Part shown: positions 51,800 through 61,485 of the stretch, piece after piece
How positions within the stretch are numbered: position 1 is the stretch's first letter
Layout: each line of letters begins with the position of its first letter
Source of the DNA: JBPOFY01 sp051252415
GTDB taxonomy: Bacteria > Verrucomicrobiota > Verrucomicrobiia > Opitutales > Coraliomargaritaceae
Reading direction: 5' to 3'
NCBI GenBank assembly: GCA_051252415.1
Contig: JBPOGA010000006.1
Span: 62,001 to 126,000, forward strand
DNA length: 64,000 nucleotides
Translations under genes and position numbers: made by a program
Notes under the pieces: generated by a model
What the model saw: the letters and a program-made list of their open reading frames with translations, nothing else
Databases searched by the model: none
Told to the model about the DNA's origin: nothing

Positions 51800-53668
51800 A
51801 TGCGAGCACTGATTTTATTACTCATAGCGTTCCTCTTTGCAGGCAAGACATATGCAGCCACTCCGCATGAGATTGCTAGGGACGCTATTGAGACACTAGC
51901 GGGCCCCGAAGAAGGGCCTTGGCGGAGGCTCTTCCTTGATAGTTATGTTGTTGAGAAATCTCAAAACACTGAGCGCGTTTTTCACCGAGCAGACAAACAC
52001 CCAGCTAATCCGATTATAGTCAAGGATCGATGGTGGGAAGGTTCGGACACTCGATCCGGCCCCTATCTTTACGGCACTGTCCTAGAGGAAGAGGGGAAAT
52101 TTCGCATGTGGTATCACGCCTATCGACCGGATGTAAAATATATTACCTGCTATGCCGAGTCGGATGATGGTATCTTTTGGGTGAAACCTATTCTCAATCA
52201 AGTGACCTATGGCGCTAGTTCGAATAACAATATCGTCGTGCCATTTACCGAGGGTAGTTTTCATAATGTATCGGTGATTCGGCAAGACTGGGAAAGTGAT
52301 CCCGCGAAGCGATATGCCCTGTATTGCTATAATAATAAAGCCGCGCGGGTGCTCTATTCGGCTGATGGTAAGACTTGGGTGGGCGAGATCGAAGCGGTTC
52401 AGACCCCTCTATTCCCAACAGGAGATGTCGTCAATTGCACCTACGACCCTTACAAGAAGCGCTATGTGGCGACCAGAAAATTGACTAGTCGTCGAGGGCG
52501 TTCGGTTGGCATTGCAACTTCTCAGAACGGCATCGATTGGAGCATTCCAGTTGATGGGCCTATCTTCGTTCCTGATGATTTGGATCCGGACGAGACTCAA
52601 ATCTACGGCATGCCGACTTTTGCCTATCAAGGTATGTATGTTGGTCTGCCCTGGATCTATAATGCTCGTTGGGTAAAGGGGCGGGACGCCACTGCAATAA
52701 ATGTCTCGCAGTCTGAGAGCCGTAGTCCGAAGACGATAGACGTGCAACTTTCCTGGAGCTGGGATCTGATTAATTGGACGCGACCGTTTCCCCGTGATCA
52801 ATTCATTGAACGCGGTGGGGAGGACGACTTCGACAGCCAGATGATCTACACATCCCAAAAGCCTGTTATTATGGGTGATGAGCTTTGGTTCTATTATGGC
52901 GGGAATGACGCGCCGCACGGGGACATTGAGAACGAGAATGCGATCGGGATCGCGACGCTGCGATTGGATGGATTTTGCTCCATTCAAGCGGGCGATACCG
53001 AGGGGTGGTTCGTCAGTCGAATGGAACACATACCCATGCCTTCGATCACTATTAATGCCAAGACGGATGCGGGTGGTTACATTGTAGCCGAACTTCTGGA
53101 TTTAAACGGAAAACTCCTCGATGGCTGGTCGCGCGATCTTTGTATTCCATTTGAGGGAGACAGTGTTCGACACGCCTTACAATGGCGTGAGAGCGCGGAT
53201 TCCGCTCCTTTGGCGCATGCGAGGAAAATTCGTTTCTTCATCAAGAATGCGGACATCTATTCTTATATATGTAGTTTTGATAAGGATAGAGATGGTTTAT
53301 CCGATCTATGGGAGCAGCAATATCTAGGCAGTCTCGACGGCGATGGTAGCGACGATACAGATGGAGATGGTTACGATGATCGGATCGAGTATCACTTAGG
53401 TACCGATCCCATGAATCAGGCATCCAAGTTTGATTTCAAGCTAGGGTCAAAAGGTCGTGTTGAGCACACTCCCGTGCCCCGTGGTATGATCTTAAAATGC
53501 GTCTGGACAACCAGCCTACTGGTGCCGGAGGGTAGTTGGGAAGAGCTCGAATTTATCCCCGAAGCGAGTGGGTTCGAACTGCCTGACTTTAGCGTAGAAC
53601 CCTATAATCTTAGCCCGGACAGTTCGGTATTCATTAAATTGATTCTTGAGATGGAGGATGCCGCCTAG
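51800..53668 (+). CDS. Secreted beta-propeller glycosidase-like protein with Ca-binding repeats
   Basis: A 622-residue protein with a signal peptide (LILLLIAFLFAGKTYA). Residues about 40-400 form a GH32/GH43-like five-bladed propeller (FLDSYVVEKSQNTERVFHRA, YGTVLEEEGKFRMWYHAY). From about 490 a Ca-binding repeat DKDRDGLSDLWEQQYLGS, DGDGSDDTDGDGYDDR resembles thrombospondin type 3. It probably trims or remodels the exported glycan. The sulfotransferase gene 6 bp upstream supports a role in the same polysaccharide. Confidence 0.72.
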   Translation: MRALILLLIAFLFAGKTYAATPHEIARDAIETLAGPEEGPWRRLFLDSYVVEKSQNTERVFHRADKHPANPIIVKDRWWEGSDTRSGPYLYGTVLEEEGKFRMWYHAYRPDVKYITCYAESDDGIFWVKPILNQVTYGASSNNNIVVPFTEGSFHNVSVIRQDWESDPAKRYALYCYNNKAARVLYSADGKTWVGEIEAVQTPLFPTGDVVNCTYDPYKKRYVATRKLTSRRGRSVGIATSQNGIDWSIPVDGPIFVPDDLDPDETQIYGMPTFAYQGMYVGLPWIYNARWVKGRDATAINVSQSESRSPKTIDVQLSWSWDLINWTRPFPRDQFIERGGEDDFDSQMIYTSQKPVIMGDELWFYYGGNDAPHGDIENENAIGIATLRLDGFCSIQAGDTEGWFVSRMEHIPMPSITINAKTDAGGYIVAELLDLNGKLLDGWSRDLCIPFEGDSVRHALQWRESADSAPLAHARKIRFFIKNADIYSYICSFDKDRDGLSDLWEQQYLGSLDGDGSDDTDGDGYDDRIEYHLGTDPMNQASKFDFKLGSKGRVEHTPVPRGMILKCVWTTSLLVPEGSWEELEFIPEASGFELPDFSVEPYNLSPDSSVFIKLILEMEDAA

Positions 53669-53796
53669 GACTAGTCAACTGTGCTAGGCAAAATGGCATA
53701 ACAACAACTCGATGAACTGATGTTTCTGCGACAGCTAAAACTAGCGCATTTTAGGTAACCAATCTGGTTACAACTGCCACTATACTTTAAAAATCC

Positions 53797-55068
53797 GTGC
53801 GTAACTTTGTTAAGCGTAATCTAGAGGCTCGTAGAGGCGATTTATGGCTACTTTCCTCTAAATGGCTCAGCCCGGTATTAGGTTTAGTGGGTGGTCTGGC
53901 CACGGCTCGTTTTTTGCAACCCGAAGAGCTCGGTACCTTTCACGCAGTCATGTTAATTCCGGCCTATGCTAGTATGCTTCAATTAGGTGTCTTCAGCGGC
54001 TTAAGTCGCAATCTCCCGCTTTACCTTGCAAAAGGCGAGGACGCTCGGGCCCAAGACTTTGTCAATGCATCGTCTCGTATGGCTATTTACCTTGCGGGAG
54101 TCGGTACATTGATTGCTGTCATTTCGATTCTAGTCTTTTTCTTTTTTGCGGAAAATCGACTCTATCCTCTGGCAGCGATGTTTCTTCTCGGCACTCTGGT
54201 TTTCAACCCATTACAGTTACATCAGAGCGCTGTTCATCGCGGAATGTTCAGTTTCGATCGCTTGGGTAAAGCACTTCACCTACAAAATGCTTGGAGTTTA
54301 ATGTGCTCCCTTTCTACCGCATTCATCGGTGTTTTCGGTGTGGGGCTTAAAGTCGCGGGAAACAATTTGATCCTATGGTTAGCCTTGTTTAGGAAGTCAC
54401 CGTTGCCTGCTCGACGCGGGGCATCTTCCAAGGATATCCTAGAGCTTTCGAAAGTCGGACTGCCAGTCATGTTCGCTGGTATAATCTTTACCTGGTTGGC
54501 GGTGGCAGACCGCACGATCATTGCCACCTTTTTGACGGCAGAGGATCTCGGACATTTCGCACTCGCTGGAATTGTACTCAATGCGATCAAGGTATTTCCA
54601 GAATCTGTGAATACATTATTACATCCACGTATTGCCCGTCAATTTGGCTTAAACGAGTCAGTTCGATCTCTACGGAGATATGTATGGATTGGCCTCGGCC
54701 TAAGCCTCACTCTACTAATCCCAGTCGCTATAATCGGCTGGATTGCTATTCCTAGTTTCGTTAGTTTTTTTCTCCCGAATTACAGCGCTGGCATTACTGC
54801 TGCTCAAGTGGTAGCTGTTGGAGCGATTTTTTACGCTAGTAATGGTTGTAGTGCCATTATCCCCGTCCTACGTCGAAATCGTCTACCCAATTATGTGGGC
54901 CTGTGTTCAATAATCCTAGTCTGGATTATAGGTACATGGGCAGTTGTTCAAGGCCATGGAATCGTGGGAGTGGCCTTAGCTCGTGTTTTTGTAACTGCGG
55001 GGCACTCGAGTTTTATCATAGCGTATGTATTTTTTTTGACGAACCGCAAAGTTGCTAGCATTGATTGA
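53797..55068 (+). CDS. Wzx-type polysaccharide flippase
   Basis: A 423-residue protein with about 12 hydrophobic segments, of the polysaccharide-synthase/MATE-like flippase family: GLATARFLQPEELGTFHAVM near the start, TWLAVADRTIIATFLTAEDLGHFALAG in the middle. It moves lipid-linked repeat units across the inner membrane. GTG start at 53797. Confidence 0.87.
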   Translation: MRNFVKRNLEARRGDLWLLSSKWLSPVLGLVGGLATARFLQPEELGTFHAVMLIPAYASMLQLGVFSGLSRNLPLYLAKGEDARAQDFVNASSRMAIYLAGVGTLIAVISILVFFFFAENRLYPLAAMFLLGTLVFNPLQLHQSAVHRGMFSFDRLGKALHLQNAWSLMCSLSTAFIGVFGVGLKVAGNNLILWLALFRKSPLPARRGASSKDILELSKVGLPVMFAGIIFTWLAVADRTIIATFLTAEDLGHFALAGIVLNAIKVFPESVNTLLHPRIARQFGLNESVRSLRRYVWIGLGLSLTLLIPVAIIGWIAIPSFVSFFLPNYSAGITAAQVVAVGAIFYASNGCSAIIPVLRRNRLPNYVGLCSIILVWIIGTWAVVQGHGIVGVALARVFVTAGHSSFIIAYVFFLTNRKVASID

Positions 55069-55104
55069 TGGCAACTTGCAGATGCATTACGCCGATTACA
55101 TTAT

Positions 55105-56055
55105 ATGAATCATAAGCTTTATCTAATTAAGGAAAAATTTCCTCACTACTCGCGACAGGAAAAAGAATTTCCTCAGAGAAACTACTATGCTTTTACTGAT
55201 GAGAGAAGCGAAGTGATTTATGAGAAGATGTTGGATCAGCTAAATGATGCCTTGGTGGGCAAATATTGGTTTCCCGTAATTCGGATTGGCCATGCACATT
55301 TCTCTCTTTGCCTAGGGACAAAGCCCAGAGCCAATGTAGGGCTCTTAGGTAGGCTAAGGTTTTATTTACATAAGTTATTGAAAATTTCCGGCTTTGTCCC
55401 CGCAATTGCCTATGGCAAGCCTTTGCAGAAAGCTAATGAAGTTGGGGTATCCAAGGAGCGGCTGAATGCTGGTGATGTCCGTAAAGCCAAGACTATTTGG
55501 CTGAAGTCCATGCAACAGCTGACACGAGCAGGACTAGTAGCGGGTAATTTTCATGATAGGGCTGATTCTGAGGATAGGGTTCGTCCCCTTCTGAAGTTTT
55601 CCGATGAAAACGACATTCTTTTCACCCCTGAGAATTTTGCGCCTCTTTTTGGGATCTATGCCTTCATGTGTGGACCAGATTTTGAAGCTTTTATTAGCGA
55701 GAAGAATATCGCTGTTGTCACTTGGATTAATGAGGAACGAAAGACTGGGATCGAGTCTACGCTTATCGCCGCGGGGGCCTCATCTGTTGAATTTATTCCG
55801 GTAAGTGCTGAACAGGCTGTATTTGAATCAATCGACCCCAACTGCCTTGATCAAGTGCCAGATATTGCCTTGTTTGCTTGTGGCTTGGGTAGTGCGCCAC
55901 TCATGGTCGCATTTAAAGAAACTAATACGGTTTGTATCGACTGCGGTTTTGTATTAGACGTCTTCGCTCACCAAAAGGAACTTCGAGGCAAGCGCGCTTG
56001 GACACTTCCGGATCACCTTTACGACGAATATCAAAAATACAAAACGGAAAAATAA
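55105..56055 (+). CDS. Putative GT-D-fold glycosyltransferase
   Basis: A 316-residue cytoplasmic protein not clearly recognised. PVIRIGHAHFSLCLG near residues 55-75 and IALFACGLGSAPLMVAFKETNTVCIDCGFVLDVFAH at about 255-290 resemble the start and end of GT-D (DUF1792-type) glycosyltransferases, where RxGDGE and a late DIGH segment occur. His-Ala-His replaces the acidic pair, so the assignment is weak. Its place in the EPS locus supports a transferase. Confidence 0.5.
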   Translation: MNHKLYLIKEKFPHYSRQEKEFPQRNYYAFTDERSEVIYEKMLDQLNDALVGKYWFPVIRIGHAHFSLCLGTKPRANVGLLGRLRFYLHKLLKISGFVPAIAYGKPLQKANEVGVSKERLNAGDVRKAKTIWLKSMQQLTRAGLVAGNFHDRADSEDRVRPLLKFSDENDILFTPENFAPLFGIYAFMCGPDFEAFISEKNIAVVTWINEERKTGIESTLIAAGASSVEFIPVSAEQAVFESIDPNCLDQVPDIALFACGLGSAPLMVAFKETNTVCIDCGFVLDVFAHQKELRGKRAWTLPDHLYDEYQKYKTEK

Positions 56056-56093
56056 TTTTCTATATATCCTTCAACCCTCAATGAATTAAAATT

Positions 56094-57104
56094 ATGCTTA
56101 ACGGAAAAGATATCCTCATCACAGGTGGCACAGGTTCGCTTGGTAAAGCGCTGACCCAGACCATCCTCACACAATATCCCGAGGTTCGCCGCTTAATTAT
56201 ATACTCACGCGACGAACAGAAACAGTTCGTGATGGCGCAGGAGTATCCGGCTCAAGAGTATCCGATGATACGCTTCTTTGTCGGTGATGTCCGGGATCTG
56301 GAACGACTGGAGCGTGCCTTCACTAATGTGGATTATGTGATTCATGCCGCTGCGATGAAGCACGTGCACATTGCTGAGTATAATCCTGATGAATGTGTGA
56401 AGACCAATATCAATGGTGCGGAGAATGTGATTCGAGCGTCTCTCAGATGTGAAGTAAAGAGTGTCGTCGCACTATCAACAGATAAGGCTTGTGCGCCTAT
56501 TAACCTTTATGGCGCGACCAAACTGACTTCAGATAAATTATTCGTAGCGGCTAATAATATCGTAGGTAAACAGGACGTAAAGTTTTCGGTCGTACGCTAC
56601 GGTAATGTCATGGGCTCAAATGGTTCCGTTATTCCGTTTTTCTTGAAGCGTCGTGAGACAGGTGTCTTGCCAATTACAGACCCAGATATGACGCGATTTA
56701 ATATTCCAATTCAGGGAGGTGTGGATATGGTGATGCATGCGCTTGGGCATGCTCAGGGAGGGGAGCTGTATGTTCCAAGGATTCCATCCTATCGAATCAC
56801 GGATTTAGCTGAAGCGATAGGTCCTGAGTGTGAGAAGCCCATTATCGGCATACGCCCCGGAGAAAAAATCCACGAAGAGATGATCACTTCCTCGGATTCC
56901 TTTTCCACCTATCTTATTGGTGACTATTATGTCATTCTTCCTACTGCTGGCTTCAAAAATCGAGAAGATTACCTGAAAAAGCACGGCGCTGTTCTGGTTG
57001 AAAAAGGATTCACCTACAATTCTGGGACGAATGATGATTTTCTTTCTGTTGAACAACTCCGAGAGTTAATTCGGGAGCATGTGGATCCAGATTTTTCTGT
57101 CTAA
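56094..57104 (+). CDS. pseB: UDP-GlcNAc 4,6-dehydratase (inverting)
   Basis: A 336-residue SDR. ILITGGTGSLGKALTQTIL, DYVIHAAAMKHVHIAEYNPDECVKTN, STDKACAPINLYGATK (catalytic Tyr and Lys) and VRYGNVMGSNGSVIPFF match PseB/FlaA1. It makes UDP-4-keto-6-deoxy-AltNAc, the first step toward pseudaminic-acid-type or L-altrosamine sugars. PseC lies directly downstream. Confidence 0.92.
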   Translation: MLNGKDILITGGTGSLGKALTQTILTQYPEVRRLIIYSRDEQKQFVMAQEYPAQEYPMIRFFVGDVRDLERLERAFTNVDYVIHAAAMKHVHIAEYNPDECVKTNINGAENVIRASLRCEVKSVVALSTDKACAPINLYGATKLTSDKLFVAANNIVGKQDVKFSVVRYGNVMGSNGSVIPFFLKRRETGVLPITDPDMTRFNIPIQGGVDMVMHALGHAQGGELYVPRIPSYRITDLAEAIGPECEKPIIGIRPGEKIHEEMITSSDSFSTYLIGDYYVILPTAGFKNREDYLKKHGAVLVEKGFTYNSGTNDDFLSVEQLRELIREHVDPDFSV

Positions 57105-57155
57105 GCCTAGCGTTGCAATAAAGTAGCAGATAACCAAACACTCACTAATCATTGT

Positions 57156-59360
57156 ATGTCGACCGTGCCTTCTTGGCACTGCGCTTTTGTGTATATGACT
57201 GATAGTTCAAGCCTAGATAGAATTCCCACTTGCTTCGTTACCGGTGCATCTGGGTTGCTCGGGTCCGCATTTATCGAGCGTGCCCGAATTAAGGGATGGA
57301 GAGTTTTGGCCCATTCGCGGAGTAATGAGACTGTTTCAGGCGATTATATCGTTTGGGATCACTCGGACTTACGGGACAGCTCTACAGTTAAGGTATTGAT
57401 CGATCGTTACAGGCCTTTCGCGGTCTTTCACCTTGCTGCGTTGACCAATGTTGATTGGTGCGAACGCAACCCCGAGGAAACCTATGCGTTCAACGAAGGG
57501 GTGAGTCGTTTGTTGTCTGCTGAGAGCAGAGAAGCGGGTATCCCCATCATCTATGTTTCGACAGACTCTGTATTTGCGGGTGATCGTGGTGACTATTCCG
57601 AAACTGACGTTCCGGAGCCGACGAATGTCTATTCAGCGTCAAAGTTGGCGGGGGAATATGCAGTAGCTGAGGAGAATCCTGATCATCTTGTTGTTCGGGC
57701 CAATATATTCGGTTGGAATCGATTGGCGAAAAAGAGCCTCGCTGAATGGGTATTAGGGCAGCTAGAGAATGACGAAACTGTACCGGGGTTTACGGATTGC
57801 ATGTTTGCGCCGCTCTATGTGGGTACCTTGAGTGAACTGCTGATTCGGCTGCATGAATCTGACTTCAGGGGAACTATACATGCCGCGTCTCGTCCTGCAT
57901 TGTCGAAATACGACTTTGCTCGTAAGATTGCCAAGCAGTTTGGGTGCGTAGACTCGCGTATTCAGGAAACGTCTATGGATGATGTCGATTTTGCAGCTGT
58001 CCGACCGAGGAATTCTTCCCTAGATCCTTCAAAAATGGAGGAAGTCCTTGGTATAGCTGCAACTAGTATTGATGATGAAATTGGGTGTTTTGAGAGAGAG
58101 CGGGAAGTTTACTCAGGAAACTCTAAATCCTATGTTCCGTCTCTCGCTTATGGCAGACAATGGATTGATGATGACGATGTCGCAGCAGTGGCTCAGGCCT
58201 TGAAATCAGATTATTTGACGACAGGAACTGAGGTTACTTCCTTTGAGCAGGAATTCGCTGAAAAGGTTGGAGCTAAACATGCAGTAGCTGTTTCTAATGC
58301 GACTACTGCGCTTCACTTAGCCATGTTGGTGGCAGGGATTGGTAAGGGAGACCGTGTCGTTACCTCACCCAACACTTTTCTTTCTTCTGCGAATTGCGCC
58401 GCTTTTGTCGGTGCCATACCAGACTTCGCCGACATTGATCCGGAGACCTTCAATCTTTGCGTGAAATCTCTTGAGGCGAATTGGAAGGACGATACTAGAG
58501 CCGTCGTTGCAGTCGCTTACGGTGGATTGCCCACTGATATGCCAGCTATCGCCGAACTGGCCCGCCAACGCAACGCCATTGTGATTGAAGATGGATGTCA
58601 CGGCCCAGGAGGCGGCTTTGTCCACGAAGGTAAGTTCTACAAAATCGGCGGTCACCCATGGGCGGATATCACGACTTTCTCATTCCACCCAGTTAAAACA
58701 ATGACTACGGGGGAAGGCGGTATGCTGGTTACAAATAACGATGTATATGCGCAGCAGGCGCGACTGCTGAGATCACACGGAATGGTGCGCGAAAGTGCCG
58801 CCTTTACAGTTTTCGGTGATACGCAGTCTGGTCTCACCGCGTCGGGTCCTTGGGTTTACGAAATGCAAGCACTCGGCTACAATTATCGGATCACCGATAT
58901 TCAATGTGCTCTAGGACGTAGCCAGTTAAAGAAACTCGAGAGTTTTGTTCAGCGTCGTCAGAGGATCGTCGACCTCTACAATGAAGCATTTTCTGACTTA
59001 GCTTGGCTTCAAACTCCTAAGGATGGCGGATGGTTGCCTGAGAAGGGAGATTCAAACGGCTGCAGCCAGCCTGTTGTCTCTTGGCATCTGTATACGGTAC
59101 AACTGGATTTTGAGGCTCTAAATAAGACACGTATTGATGTTATCGAGAGGTTGAGAGATCAAGGAGTTGGTACGCAGGTACTCTATATTCCTGTCTACCT
59201 GCAGCCTTGGTATCAAGAAACATTCGGTTATGAACCTGGTAAGTGTCCGAACGCTGAGGCATTTTACCAGCGTGCCCTCAGCCTGCCGCTCTATCCAGCG
59301 ATGAGCGATGAGGATGTCCAGTATGTGATTAAGTGCGTGAGTGCTCTGAGTGGCAAGTAA
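57156..59360 (+). CDS. Fusion: RmlD-like sugar reductase + PseC aminotransferase
   Basis: A 734-residue fusion. Residues about 23-320 are an RmlD-type reductase: TCFVTGASGLLGSAF, HLAALTNVDWCERNPEETYAF, VSTDSVFAGDRGDYSE and YSASKLAGEYAV. From about 325 (YVPSLAYGRQWIDDDD) a PseC-type aminotransferase follows: NATTALHLAMLVAGI, EDGCHGPGG and the PLP Lys514 in FHPVKTMTTGEGG. PseC aminates the PseB product. The join has no intervening stop, and both halves keep their motifs. The fusion is unusual; in most bacteria these are separate genes. Confidence 0.88.
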   Translation: MSTVPSWHCAFVYMTDSSSLDRIPTCFVTGASGLLGSAFIERARIKGWRVLAHSRSNETVSGDYIVWDHSDLRDSSTVKVLIDRYRPFAVFHLAALTNVDWCERNPEETYAFNEGVSRLLSAESREAGIPIIYVSTDSVFAGDRGDYSETDVPEPTNVYSASKLAGEYAVAEENPDHLVVRANIFGWNRLAKKSLAEWVLGQLENDETVPGFTDCMFAPLYVGTLSELLIRLHESDFRGTIHAASRPALSKYDFARKIAKQFGCVDSRIQETSMDDVDFAAVRPRNSSLDPSKMEEVLGIAATSIDDEIGCFEREREVYSGNSKSYVPSLAYGRQWIDDDDVAAVAQALKSDYLTTGTEVTSFEQEFAEKVGAKHAVAVSNATTALHLAMLVAGIGKGDRVVTSPNTFLSSANCAAFVGAIPDFADIDPETFNLCVKSLEANWKDDTRAVVAVAYGGLPTDMPAIAELARQRNAIVIEDGCHGPGGGFVHEGKFYKIGGHPWADITTFSFHPVKTMTTGEGGMLVTNNDVYAQQARLLRSHGMVRESAAFTVFGDTQSGLTASGPWVYEMQALGYNYRITDIQCALGRSQLKKLESFVQRRQRIVDLYNEAFSDLAWLQTPKDGGWLPEKGDSNGCSQPVVSWHLYTVQLDFEALNKTRIDVIERLRDQGVGTQVLYIPVYLQPWYQETFGYEPGKCPNAEAFYQRALSLPLYPAMSDEDVQYVIKCVSALSGK

Positions 59361-59404
59361 TCGAACTCCGCGAATCGAATAATATACAGGAAACTTCAAT
59401 TTTT

Positions 59405-60268
59405 ATGAAAGGTATTATACTTGCCGGTGGTGCCGGCTCACGACTCCACCCAATCACATTGGCTGTTTCCAAACAGCTCATGCCAATCTACGACAAACCG
59501 ATGATTTATTATCCGTTGTCCGTGCTCATGTTGGCCGGTATCCGAGAGGTGTTGATTATCACGACGCCTGAGGATCAACCAGCATTTAAAAGGCTTCTTG
59601 GTGATGGAACTGAACTCGGATGTCAGTTTGAATATGCCGCGCAAGAAGTGCCCAACGGTTTGGCACAGGCCTTCGTGATCGGGAAGGAATTTATTGGTGA
59701 GGACAAAGTGGCTCTCGTTCTGGGCGACAATATTTTCTACGGTTCTGGCTTCGGCGGGTTGGTGCGCGGTCACACCGATCCCGATGGCGCCGTGATTTTT
59801 GCGGCGCCAGTGCATGATCCTGAGCGATACGGCGTGGTCGAATTTGATGCACAGAAAAATGCAATTTCCATCGAAGAGAAGCCGGACGAACCTAAATCAA
59901 ACTATGCTGTCCCAGGGCTCTACTTCTACGACAACGATGTGGTCGAAATCGCAGAATGCATCGAACCATCCGCACGAGGCGAATATGAGATCACCACTGT
60001 CAACCAAGTCTACTTGGAGCGTAAGAAACTGAAAGTAGGCGTCTTCAATCGTGGTGTGGCTTGGTTGGATACCGGCACCTTTGCATCTCTTAATGAAGCC
60101 TCCACCTTTGTACGTGTGATTGAGGAGCGGCAAGATACCAAAATTGGCTGCATTGAAGAAGTGGCCTACTACTCGAAGTTTATCACCAAATCGAAACTAC
60201 TAGAACTTGCAGAGAAATACGCCAAATCTGGATATGGCGACTATTTGAAACGAGTGGCGACCCTCTAG
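59405..60268 (+). CDS. rfbA: Glucose-1-phosphate thymidylyltransferase
   Basis: A 287-residue enzyme making dTDP-glucose. GIILAGGAGSRLHPIT (nucleotide loop), LVLGDNIFYGSGF and GVAWLDTGTF are RmlA hallmarks. The ATG at 59405 is chosen because the longer frame overlaps the end of the fusion gene. With RfbB it feeds the dTDP-sugar branch. Confidence 0.95.
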   Translation: MKGIILAGGAGSRLHPITLAVSKQLMPIYDKPMIYYPLSVLMLAGIREVLIITTPEDQPAFKRLLGDGTELGCQFEYAAQEVPNGLAQAFVIGKEFIGEDKVALVLGDNIFYGSGFGGLVRGHTDPDGAVIFAAPVHDPERYGVVEFDAQKNAISIEEKPDEPKSNYAVPGLYFYDNDVVEIAECIEPSARGEYEITTVNQVYLERKKLKVGVFNRGVAWLDTGTFASLNEASTFVRVIEERQDTKIGCIEEVAYYSKFITKSKLLELAEKYAKSGYGDYLKRVATL

Positions 60269-60273
60269 GAGTT

Positions 60274-60300
60274 TTTAGTCATTAGCGATTACGCATTAAA
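60274..60300 (+). repeat. Word-repeat leader before the DegT gene
   Basis: TTTAGTCATTAGCGATTACG followed by CATTAAA, the same ATTAG-C(A)T words as at 47780 and 49900. It ends 3 bp before the GTG start. Confidence 0.55.
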
Positions 60301-60303
60301 TCC

Positions 60304-61392
60304 GTGAAACGAATTAACGTTACCGAACCCTACCTACCCCCTCTGGAGGAATACGTTGAGTATCTTCGTGGCATCTGGGACCGCAACTGGCTGACCAATC
60401 AGGGGCCGCTGGTTCAGGAGTTTGAGCAAAAGCTACAAGCCTATCATCAGCTCAGTATGCCAGTGCATTGCGTGACGAACGGCTCGCTTGGCTTGCAGAT
60501 CGCCTTCAAAGCCTTGGGCGTGAGCGGTGAGGTGATCACGACTCCATTCTCTTATGTGGCGACAACAGCTTGCCCGCTTTGGGAAGGTTGCTCCGTCAAA
60601 TTCGCCGATATCGAGCTGGACACTCTGACTATTGATCCGGCCGCAGTCGAGGCTGCCATCACGCCGAAGACAGAGGCGATTCTTGCCACCCATGTCTTTG
60701 GCAATCCCTGTGACGTAGAGGCTTTGGATGCGATTGGAGCAAAGCATGGCTTGGCCGTGATCTACGATGCCGCGCATGCCTTTGGCGTGCGCTACAAAGG
60801 TAAGAGCATACTGGACTATGGCGATGCCTCCATGGTCAGTCTGCATGCCACCAAGTTAATGCATTCAGTGGAAGGGGGCTTCGTCGTCGCAAAGGATCCA
60901 ACAGTTGCCGAAAAGGTCGAGTGGATGCGCCGTTTCGGGCACAATGGTGAAGAACATTTCCACGGTGTGGGGATCAATGCAAAGATGAGCGAGTTTCATG
61001 CTGCGATGGGGCTTGCCAGTTTTTCACATATTGATGAAATTTTGACACGAAGAAGACGTTTATCAGCAGAATACGATAAAGCTCTTGTCGACAGTCAGGT
61101 TGTAAAGTTCGCATACAATAATCGGAGTGAAAGCCCGAATTATGCCTATTATCCTGTTCTCTTTGAAAATGAAGCTAAGCTGCTATCTACGGTTGAAAGG
61201 TGTCGCGCGCGAGGTGTAGGAGTCAGGAGGTATTTTTGGCCTGCGCTCAGCGATGTTATGAATTGTGTGACTTCAAATAATGATACTCCTATTGCAAAGG
61301 ATATTTCGAATAGAATTCTCTGCCTGCCGTTTGCGCCTCAGTATGACGAAAGTGTAGTCGCTTCAGTAGTAGAGTCACTTGAAGAGGCATAG
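60304..61392 (+). CDS. DegT/DnrJ/EryC1-type sugar aminotransferase
   Basis: A 362-residue PLP enzyme. WLTNQGPLVQEFEQKLQAY, VTNGSLGLQIAFKAL, VIYDAAHAFGVRYKGKSI and the PLP Lys in SLHATKLMHSVEGG are clear. It probably aminates a dTDP-4-keto-6-deoxyhexose made by RfbA and RfbB (VioA/FdtB-like). GTG start at 60304. Confidence 0.88.
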   Translation: MKRINVTEPYLPPLEEYVEYLRGIWDRNWLTNQGPLVQEFEQKLQAYHQLSMPVHCVTNGSLGLQIAFKALGVSGEVITTPFSYVATTACPLWEGCSVKFADIELDTLTIDPAAVEAAITPKTEAILATHVFGNPCDVEALDAIGAKHGLAVIYDAAHAFGVRYKGKSILDYGDASMVSLHATKLMHSVEGGFVVAKDPTVAEKVEWMRRFGHNGEEHFHGVGINAKMSEFHAAMGLASFSHIDEILTRRRRLSAEYDKALVDSQVVKFAYNNRSESPNYAYYPVLFENEAKLLSTVERCRARGVGVRRYFWPALSDVMNCVTSNNDTPIAKDISNRILCLPFAPQYDESVVASVVESLEEA

Positions 61393-61485
61393 CACGATTT
61401 GAGAGCAAACTAGTTGTTTCTTATACTCTATGGTTTGGAGAGGGAAATATATATTAAAGAAAGTGTAATTTCAAATTAGTTTATT

